Shown here piece after piece: positions 56,049-64,000 of a DNA stretch of 64,000 nucleotides (its first letter is position 1; every line of letters starts with the position of its first letter). Below the pieces are notes generated by a model. It was not told the origin of the DNA. It saw only the letters and a program-made list of their open reading frames with translations, and searched no databases. This stretch comes from Cryptomeria japonica (Eukaryota > Streptophyta > Pinopsida > Cupressales > Cupressaceae), in assembly GCF_030272615.1 (NCBI RefSeq), contig NC_081405.1, positions 316,984,041 to 317,048,040 on the forward strand, given 5' to 3'. The position numbers and the translations under genes were made by a program.

Positions 56049-57469
56049 TACTAGGCTTACTCGTGGAAGCCTAAAACAAATATGAATATAACTCTCTCAT
56101 CTTCACTGCATCCTCCCAAGTTGCCAAGGTCTCATCAAGGGTTCCATGCAAAGTTGCCCATCCTTGACCTGCAAAGAGTTCCAATCAAGAACATGTGTCA
56201 CATCGGGGTGATAAGGTCGAAGAACTGAAACATGAAAGATGTCGTGGATGTGAGATAGACTCGGTGGTAAGGCAAGGCGGTAAGCAACAGGACCTATCCT
56301 CTCAAGAATCTCAAAAGGGCCCACAAATCGAGGCACCAACTTAGAACCCTTTCCATAATGGATCGGACTCTTCCATGGACGCACTCTCAAAAACACATGA
56401 TCGCAAATAGAAAATTGACAATCTATCCTATGAGCATCTGCATACTTCTTCTGCCTATCCTGTGCAGCTACCAAATGCTCTCAAATCCACTCAACTTGTT
56501 GCTCCATCTCCCGAAGAATATCCGGACCTATAAGCACCCTATCCTCTAACCGATCCCAACTCAAGGGAGTACGGTAAGGATGACCATATAATGCCTGAAA
56601 GGGGGACATACCTATGGAGCTATGATATCCATTGTTATATGAAAACTCTACAAGCTAATTATAATCCTCCCAACGTGACTACTGGTCCATAACATACATG
56701 CGAAGCATGTCCTCCAAAACCTATTTCACTCTCTCTATCTGACCATCCATCTCTGGGTGATAGGCTGAACTAAAGTTCAACTGAGTCCCCAAAGCATGCT
56801 GAAGTGAGGTCCACAAAGCTAAGGTAAAGATAGGATCTCTATCAGAGATGATCTACCTTGGAACCCCATGCAGCTTCACTACTTCCTCCAAGAAGACTCG
56901 TGCCACCACTGCTACTATATAGGAAGCTCGAATAGGAACAAAATGAGAAATCTTAGTCAACCTATCAACTATGACCATGATGGCATCATGTCGACATGAA
57001 GAGATAGGCAACCCAACAATGAAATCCATGGAAATGATATCCCATTTCCAATTCGGTATCAAATTAGGTTGAAGAAGCCCTGCCGGGTGCTGATGCTCTG
57101 CCTTCACCCGCTGACATTCTAAACACTTTGACAAGAAATCAGCAATGTCACGTTTCATGCCTTCCCAATGATCAATTTGTCTAAGATTTGCATGCATCTT
57201 CTTGACACCTGGATGTGCCGAATAAGGTGCATGATGGGCCTCAGTCATGATCAAGACGTGAAGACCCTCTAAAGAAGGTACATAGATCTGCCCATGGTGA
57301 TGAAGAAGTCCATCTGCCTCAAGATAATATCCAGAATATCTTCCCTCTAAAGGCCTTCCGGACTCTATCATGGTTCTAACATCTTGATACCAAGTATCCT
57401 GAGGGAGAACTCTGGGAATACTCTCTCTCAAGTCAAATCCAAGGGACAATATCGAAACTTCATGCTCCT
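56045..57469 (-). pseudogene. Gyp1 integrase
   Basis: Read leftwards from about 57469. The zinc-binding region has EAHHAPYSAHPG and CLECQRVK (His, His, Cys, Cys), near 57230 and 57120. The catalytic core starts at DIISMDFIVGLP, with the second Asp in SDRDPIF near 56835 and the Glu in MDGQIERV beyond. The C-terminal GPF region is VPRFVGPFEILERIGPVAYR near 56300, then FHVSVLRPYHPD. A TAG interrupts after HGVPR. After HVLDWNSLQV the chromodomain region is too short: only its helix-like tail (DETLATWEDAVKMRELYSYL) remains, in another frame, to about 56045. Integrase inserts element DNA into chromosomes; this copy cannot be made intact. Confidence 0.88.
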
Positions 57470-58936
57470 ACGGCTCAAAGCATCTACTACCACGTTCTCT
57501 TTCCCCTAAATGTATCGAACCTCAAAATCGTACTCACAGAGAAATTCCATCCATCTCCATTGTCGAGCATTCAAATTTGGTTGTGTGAAAATATACTGTA
57601 GACTACGGTGATCACTATGTAGTTAAAAGGGATGCCCTAACAGAAAATGATGCCATCTAACCAAAGCATGAACTACAGCTGCCAACTCCAAATCATGAAC
57701 TGGATAGTTCAACTCATGGTTCTTGAGTTTGTGAGACTCATAAGCAACTACTCGTCCATCTTGCATAAGCACTACACCTGTACCTTCCAAAGAGGCATCT
57801 GTGCATACTATAAAATCTCTAGATGGATCAGGAACTACCAAAATCGGAGCACTGACAAGGAGTTCCTTCAAGGTACGAAAAGCTGATTCACATTGTTCTG
57901 ACCAAACAAACTTCTTCCCTTTCCACTTTAGAGAAGTAATCAGGTGACCTATCTGGGAAAAGCCTTGAACAAATCGACGGTAGTATCTGGCCAAACCCAT
58001 AAAACTCCAAACTTTAGAAACGTTGGTTGGCACTGGCCAATCAACAATGGCTTGGATCTTTGAAGGATCCATGGATACACCTTCCCCTAAAACTATATGA
58101 TCAAGATAGTTTACCTCTGATTGAAAAAAATCACACTTTGCCAAATTAGCATAAAGTTGGTTTTCCCTCAAGCACTGCATTTCCTGTCGTAAGTGACCTT
58201 CATGTTCTTCCATAGTTCTAGAATAAATTAATATGTCATCTAAGAACACAAGGACAGAATGATCAAGGTAGGTGTGAAAAACCCCATTCATGAGGCTCAT
58301 GAAAACTGAAGGCGCATTCGTCAACCCAAATGGTACTACTGTGAACTCATAGTGACCATAACGAGTACAAAACACTATCTTATGAATATCTGCATCCTGG
58401 ATACGCAACTGGTGATATCCAGATTTTAGGTCAATCTTAGAGAATATCTTGGCTCCCTTTACCTGATCAAAAAGATCATCAATACAAGGCAAAGGATATC
58501 GATTCCAGATGGTTACGTTATTCAGCTATCGGTAATCAATGCATAACTGAAGAGAACCATCCTTCTTCTTAACAAAGATAACAGGCGCACCCCAAGGAGA
58601 AACACTACGACAAATAAATCCCTTGGCTAACAATTCTTCTAGTTGTAACTTCAATTCACTCAACTCTTGAGTGGTCATCCGATATGGAGCTCTCGAAATA
58701 GGTTCTGCACTAGGAACCAAATCAATGTGAAAGTCTATGTCTCTCTTTGGAGGCATACCAGGAATATCCAATGGAAATACATCAGCATACTCTTGAAGAA
58801 TAGGGTGACTATTAAGAGCGATTTCTTGACTCTTTAACTCATCCATGTCCTCAAGAGTAACTGCATAAAGCTGACACCCTCTATGCATGCACCGCTTAAG
58901 TTGCATAGCAGAGATCATACGTAGGGATATTGGTCT
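57470..58936 (-). pseudogene. Gyp1 reverse transcriptase and RNase H
   Basis: RT starts in the 58526-58918 part ([20 protein letters not shown], then LCIDYR), is broken by a TAG after CIDYR near 58526, and resumes to 57623. The resumed part has [33 protein letters not shown], the catalytic [10 protein letters not shown] (FLDD in place of the usual YLDD/FVDD) and [16 protein letters not shown]. RNase H follows with [17 protein letters not shown] and [19 protein letters not shown] stop follows GHPF near 57623, and a small frameshift near 57470 separates it from integrase. Role: copying element RNA into DNA inside particles. The sequence is typical of plant chromoviruses. Confidence 0.9.
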
Positions 58937-59380
58937 CTAAACTCCAACAATTTTCACTTCCTTGCCAAGGTCATCTAAACACTCCACTGTCTTCTTGCAA
59001 AAATCTACGAGAGCATTATGAGAAGATAGCCAATCCATTCCCAACACAACTCCATAAGAACCCAAAGGAATGACTTGAAGGTCAACTGAAGTAACTATGG
59101 TTCCTAGATTCAACTCACAACTGGGAATAAAGGCATCTACAGAAACACGAACACCTATAGCCAACTCTACTTGCCACCTATTCATCTCCTTAGCAGATGT
59201 GAGTCCACACCACTCCACAATAGACGAAGAAATGAAAGAATCTGAAGCACCAGAATCAAAAAGTACAGAGATAGGGATTCCACGCAACATACCTGCTGCT
59301 TCTATAGCTGTACCCTGATGATCAACTTGGTGGTTATCCACCGCTATGAACACTCTGTGAGATCTGCCTGCATCTCCCAC
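58937..59380 (-). pseudogene. Gyp1 aspartic protease domain
   Basis: An open 147-codon stretch of the polyprotein. The active site VLFDSGASDSFIS is near 59250, and the conserved GVVLGMDWLSSHNALVDF near 59010. It is in frame with the RT segment that follows and would cleave Gag-Pol. It has no ATG of its own; it is part of a larger broken polyprotein. The domain itself keeps its catalytic Asp. Confidence 0.88.
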
Positions 59381-59389
59381 TGTAGGCTC

Positions 59390-60648
59390 TGACGCTGCCA
59401 GCCATTGACTAACTGTGTTGTGGAAATGTTGAGGACAATGCGCAGCTCTGTGACCATACTGCCCACAAGAGAAGAAAGCTCCTCTATTACTTGTCAGACC
59501 ACTGGATTGCTGATAATTCCCCTGGCTAGAAGCATGAGATGCACTTTACGAGGATTCCCCTGTAGGGCCCTATCTGCTCCTCTACCAATTTTTGTTTTTC
59601 TTAAATTGAGCATTGCCACCCTTCTGGCTCTAGAACTATTTTGGTTTTGATGGTTGCTGCTGTTGTGGTCCACCCTTAGCAGGTGCCTGAGGAGCCCTAA
59701 ATGGTGTGCAGCTGACTGAAACTGATTACCATGAGCTCTATTCCCACTGAAAGGAGCACTCCCTATCTGCACATCTATTTGCCCACCAAGAGCATGGCTA
59801 AGGTTTAGCTCTACCAATCGGGCCTTTGCCACAGCTATCTCTACTAAAGTTTGCTCAAACACCCTAACACCTCCACTAATGCGATCATTCAAGCCCCTCA
59901 AGAAATGTTGCATAAGCATAGCCTCATTATTTCCAATTCTAGCATATTGCTTGAGCTCATAGAATCTATGCTCATATTGGTCTACCGTCATACCATACTA
60001 TCGTAGTGCATGGAACTCATTTGCTCAAGTTTGTTTCCACTGGGGCGAGAGAAACCGTGCCCTGAATCTCTCCAGAGACAGCTCCCATGTCACAGTGTTA
60101 ATGCACACACCGATCATTTCCTCCTCCAGTCTCCACCAGATTGATGCAAAGTTTTTGAGACGCATAATAGCACATCTTGCCTTGGTGTTGCTGCTACATG
60201 GGAACATAGCAAAACACCTATCCAGACCGATAAGCCAAGTCTCTGCCTCTAGACCGGTACCCATACCATTAAAGACAGGAGGGTTGGACCTCATCAAGTC
60301 CTTTATGTGACCCAAAGAAATTGGGTCTTCATTGCTTGCAATCCCTCTCCTTCTAGGTGATCTTTCCCTCTCTCTCTCTTCTAGAACTGGCTGAACAACC
60401 TTAGGCCTAGGGCCTAACCTAGCAAGAACCTCCTGAAACATTTGTCTTAGCTCTTCCCTTTTGAGAACCTATTCTTCTGCACGAGGTAAGTCCTAATGAA
60501 CAGACTGATCTGGCTCAGCACTAACATGAGTAGGTGGTGGTGAAGGACTATGATGATCAGAACCACGACCCCATTCTCCACCTCTTCCTCTACCTCTGCC
60601 TCTATTGTGACCACCCATACGGCCACCTCCCGTAGCTCTCCTAGCCAT
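59390..60648 (-). pseudogene. Gyp1 Gag
   Basis: Starts at ATG 60648 with an Arg/Gly-rich N-terminus (MARRATGGGRMGG), then a retrotransposon Gag domain around 60030-60300 (PPVFNGMGTGLEAETWL, RFRARFLSPQW) and 59800-59990 (YEHRFYELKQYARIG). Four in-frame stops (TAG, TAG, TGA, TAG) interrupt it; each fits a CAG or CGA codon changed by C-to-T. A frameshift near 59640 precedes the zinc knuckle near 59450, which reads FFSCGQYGHRAAHC with the first Cys replaced by Phe. Gag would form the particle and bind RNA; this copy is inactive. Confidence 0.87.
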
Positions 60649-60788
60649 GATCGAGTACTACAAAAGAGAAAAGATGCAGATTTATGACAAGGATAAACAA
60701 GGAAAACACAAATGTTAAGACCTAAAAAAAAAAACAACCAAGTTGAATAGGCACACTACAAACCCAGAGTACCCAGTGTTGAAACTTT

Positions 60789-60800
60789 GCTCTGATACCA
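60789..60800 (-). promoter_or_regulatory. PBS of Gyp1
   Basis: Minus-strand TGGTATCAGAGC, two bases from the 5' LTR, with the same spacing as Lard1 and Lard2. Confidence 0.93.
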
Positions 60801-62360
60801 AATGTAATGCCCCGTCAGGAACCCTAAAGGAAAACATCATAATCTATGCAACTAAGGGTGATATAATTTTTATTTTTTTACAAATTAAGTGCATGAATTT
60901 AAACCTTAGCATACCTAATAACATAGCGGAAGTCTAACACCTGAATTTCCTAAGGGTTACCAATGAATATTACTTCGTAAATTAAATATTTAAGATAAAA
61001 TTTCCACAATGAATGAATTTAAAATACTTCAAGCAATCATATATTATAAAAGAATTAAGTAATTGAAATAGCATACATTACAATGTTTGTTTGCTTACAA
61101 TATTCAAAAATACATGTTTTCAAAAAAGAAAATTACATCATGAGCTAAGATGTTATAAAATGAAAGTTACATAAAGTTTCTTCTCAAAACCTCTAGTTTT
61201 CAACTGAATAATGGTTAGGAGCATGAATCACAAACCAAGATCATTAGTGAAGTCCTTCCTCGCCTAAAGATACGTTCCAGTACATCTGATAGGAAGTGAC
61301 ACTACCACCCGACCATGTGATTCTGAAAAGGAACCACCCCACTGTGCTGGAGATAGTAGATAACCCTCAAGCAAGCAAAATGAAACAAGAACGAAAGGAC
61401 TACAAGAATCCACTTACATTCATGTGACCCAACTCACAAAACACTAGTGACTCTAAGGAGAAAGTGTCATCGCATGTCTTATAGTGGATACCATGGTACA
61501 ACCTCCATAGGTCTTGGCCCCCATCCTGGGTTATCCTGGTAACCTCTCCCGAAACTCTGATTCCAACAAAGACTCATGCGGACCTTACCAATCCTCTCAC
61601 GAAGACAAGGTGGTAAGTTTTCCATTCTAGGCCTTCTCGCTACATTATGAGCCCTGTACTAGCACTCACCTATGTGCGAGGCACATTATTTTATTTTATT
61701 TTTTATTCTACCCTTCCCTAATCACTTATTAGGTTTTCACTTTCTTAACCAACTTCCAATGGGTTATCCTGTCACCACTTCGGGCACGGCCCCCACTCGA
61801 AAGCCACTCTCTCTCTTAGGACACTATAGGTTAGTTCTATCTGCAGAACTCTATGGCGACATAGATAGCCATACCCAATTTTGACCTACCTCGGATGAGA
61901 GATACATAATTACTAACCTAAGGTTGACCATTACGAACAACTCACAATGGCTCATTTCCTTAAGGTTATACATCTAAATAACTAGCCAAAACATAGTACA
62001 CAAGACATACTGAGAACATGACTTAATGTGCTTAGTTGCGACCACCATATAAACAAGGTAATCTTACTTACCAACACCTATCACAAAATTAACTTGCAAT
62101 ACGAATATACATTGTCAAGACACAAAGAACAATTTGGATTGGTATAACATAGAATTTTACACATATTAACATGTTTAAGAGTTCAATTACTCTTGTTAAC
62201 TTCTATAGGTTCACAATCCCAATAATTTCCACTTATACCATAGACTAAGATTAAAAATAGATATATTTATTTCATCAAGGAAGTCTTACAATAAAACATA
62301 ATACATTTCTTTATAGAATAATGTCTTTATTTTTGTTTTTATTTACACTAGAGTGTTACA

Positions 62361-62756
62361 TCATTCTTCCAGAAAAAATGGAGAAGTGCACTCGTCAGAC
62401 TCTACATGATCTAAAGGAGTGTATCCTTCAGACTTTCTTTCACTCAGGGGAAAGTACCCCACAAACTCATTATCACTTAAGGGGGTATACCCCTCCGACG
62501 AGTCAGAACTTATAACTATCGGCTTTTCTGGCGAGCACTCTAGCTTGGGTTCTTTTCCTTTCTCAATAGTAACTTCTTTAGTTGGACTCTAAATAGGACC
62601 TTTTTCTATCTCTTTGCTCTCTTCAGGAGCTAGGTTCTCTTCAGCAGGGTTGTCATCCACAGCAGGCTTGACAGCTGTCAAAGAATCTTTCTTGACTTTC
62701 AAGTAGTGAGCATAACCTGCCACGGATTTGCATGCTATCTGTTTAACTCGTAGCAT
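62361..62756 (-). pseudogene. LTR ORF, copy in the Gyp1 5' LTR
   Basis: The counterpart of 53242-53604. Here the frame starts at an ATG 12 codons further upstream (62756), because the TAG in the other copy is CAG here, but it has its own in-frame TAG near 62590. The C-terminal 11-residue repeats are kept. The two copies carry different stops, so the frame was probably open when the element inserted. Confidence 0.55.
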
Positions 62757-63311
62757 CTCTGTAACATATCAATAGTAAACTATTACTTCCCAGACTTCCC
62801 TAGAGCTATGTCTAATAAATCTTAATAACTAGGTTTTGAACACAACCATACATTTCTTCATATAATAACAAGTGTGCAATTTGAACTTAAACACTATTCC
62901 ACTTCTATAGTCCTAATGTAATCACAACTTCTACTATATGATTTTATTTAACAATCCCTAATGATAACTAAAACATAACCATAACTATTTCATAAGCAAG
63001 ACAATAAACATGACATATAACAGAGATTGTAAACATTGATGATCGTAAACTAAGAACTTCTTGACCTATTGAAATGTTGATCAATGTGCAAGACCTTAAT
63101 GCCCTTTCACTGATAAATGCCCCTTGCTTGCGATCCTTTTCACCAATACTTTCCAAGTCTATAAAAAAAAGAACAACTCCCTTGATACTATCAAAAGAAT
63201 ATCCTCTAGTAAAAAAAAACAACTCTCTAACTCTATTCTTCTTTCTACAATCCACCGTCCTTCCTTGGATGCTAAAAATGACTTGTCTCCCTTTCCTCTC
63301 TACTCCCACCC

Positions 63312-63320
63312 CTATTTATA
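63312..63320 (-). promoter_or_regulatory. TATA box of Gyp1 5' LTR
   Basis: Minus-strand TATAAATAG, same context as at 54195-54203. Confidence 0.7.
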
Positions 63321-64000
63321 CTAAAAATCATCCATCGCTTCTCCTAAATCTGGGGCTTATTAATAGTCATTAACTAAAACTCTTTTACCTCCAACTCTTC
63401 TTGTTCCTCCACGTAAGGAGTCCATCTCTAGTTAACTATGGCTCTTTGCGCTCCTTGTTCGGGATTATAGCAATTATCGGCTAGGTGGAGAGATTGGTAT
63501 ATTACATCAAACACTTATGTGTTTGCATTCAGCGAAATGTGTGTTTAATCTGCCAGGTCTTTGAGTCAACTAAGGTTTATGTTTCAGTCTTCACCCTACG
63601 TGCTAGTCTATTTCCCTCCTCAATCGGCCAATCTGCAGTTAGATGCAAATGAACTATAGCTTGTGGAAAAACTGAACGTCGAGAAGTGGTTGTTTATCAC
63701 TTTGAAACAGTGAGAGAGTGAGAGGTGTCATTGCTGACTGCAGTGTTAATGGAGGAAACCTCTCATTACCCGCTGACTGCAGTGTTGATGGAGTACGTGG
63801 TATATGAAGGAGGAGGTTGGTCAGTGGTAATACCGACCCCTCCCTATATTAAGGGGGGTGGTCGATATTACCATCGACCATCGTTTACCTACTACAAACT
63901 ATAACCCCCGCCACCTCCTATAAAATCGAATCTATTTTATTTGTTTTAATATAATTTCATTATTATATTTTAATAATTAATTAATAACTTTCATTTTAAT

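Larger units (their letters stand above)
51789..64000 (-). mobile_element. Ty3/gypsy chromovirus-like element Gyp1 (runs off right edge)
   Basis: A minus-strand element: 3' LTR 51789-56035, PPT, gag-pol 56045-60648, PBS 60789-60800 and 5' LTR from 60803 past the window end. The left flank is ATCCG (51784-51788); the partner copy should lie near 65050. Pol order is PR-RT-RH-INT, diagnostic of gypsy. The RT and integrase C-terminus resemble the Tekay/Del chromoviruses (inference from remembered family features). The reading frame is broken by stops and two frameshifts, so the copy is inactive. Confidence 0.92.
60803..64000 (-). mobile_element. 5' LTR of Gyp1, incomplete
   Basis: Starts TGTAATGCCCCGTCAGG and matches the 3' LTR through to the window end, about 3.2 of 4.25 kb. 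It keeps the roughly 110 bp near 60870-60985 that the 3' LTR lost. The same lost segment is present in the 47.8-kb LTR, so it is ancestral. Confidence 0.92.

Noticed and set aside
62968-63309. 113-codon minus-strand ORF at the TATA box of the Gyp1 5' LTR
   Set aside because: Its start lies at or upstream of the likely transcription start, the 3' LTR copy is frameshifted, and it has no recognisable motif.

Overview
This window looks like a stretch of a large, repeat-packed land-plant nuclear genome. Everything identifiable is a plant-type LTR retrotransposon, a small DNA transposon or a decayed remnant. No host gene, rRNA, tRNA gene or CRISPR array could be supported. The low-GC sequence, very long LTRs (over 4 kb) and deep nesting would suit a gymnosperm, but that is inference; the sequence itself only supports 'seed plant with a large genome'.

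Layout. (1) 1-3402: a truncated minus-strand element (here R1). Its LTR is 1840-3402, it has a primer-binding site (PBS) for tRNA-Lys, and its leader carries two arrays with a strict 21-bp period. (2) 3403-4624: AT-rich DNA, a compound microsatellite and the probable 3' end of an old minus-strand gypsy element (Gyp-old). (3) 4625-41289: a minus-strand Copia element (Cop1), torn open by a nest of insertions. A 638-bp inverted-repeat transposon sits in its RNase H region. A plus-strand non-coding LTR element (Lard1, 8426-37747) sits in its reverse transcriptase region. Lard1 holds a larger relative (Lard2, 12397-24495, 4.15-kb LTRs) in its internal region. Lard1's 3' LTR holds two Copia-type elements: Cop2 (25731-30792, plus strand, Gag-protease only) and Cop3 (32041-37606, minus strand, decayed full pol). 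Target-site duplications and reassembled LTR lengths support every level. (4) 41290-47836: a gypsy integrase remnant, then AT-rich DNA with two small tandem repeats. (5) 47837-51788: a partial LTR of the Lard/Gyp1 family, interrupted by a retroposon-like segment (J) with an A-rich end and a fragment of an unrecognised protein. (6) 51789-64000: Gyp1, a minus-strand Ty3/gypsy chromovirus-like element. It has a 4.25-kb 3' LTR, decayed gag-pol, a PBS and 3.2 kb of the 5' LTR before the window ends.

How the parts relate. Gyp1 (coding), Lard1 and Lard2 (non-coding) share LTR termini, the initiator-Met PBS and a matching polypurine tract (PPT). Gyp1-type elements are therefore the likely source of proteins that mobilised the Lards. 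Cop2 and Cop3 share Gag, zinc-knuckle and protease sequence in the same way, with Cop2 lacking integrase and reverse transcriptase. LTR divergence read by eye gives the age order Cop3 (about 6%), then Lard2 (about 1.1%), then Cop2 (one substitution plus one 14-bp deletion). Cop1 and Lard1 must be older than what they contain.

The points most worth a second look are the ORF inside the Gyp1 LTR, the acidic reading frame joined to Cop2 Gag-protease by one TGA, the 21-bp phased motif in the R1 leader, and the unrecognised protein fragment at 51288-51788.
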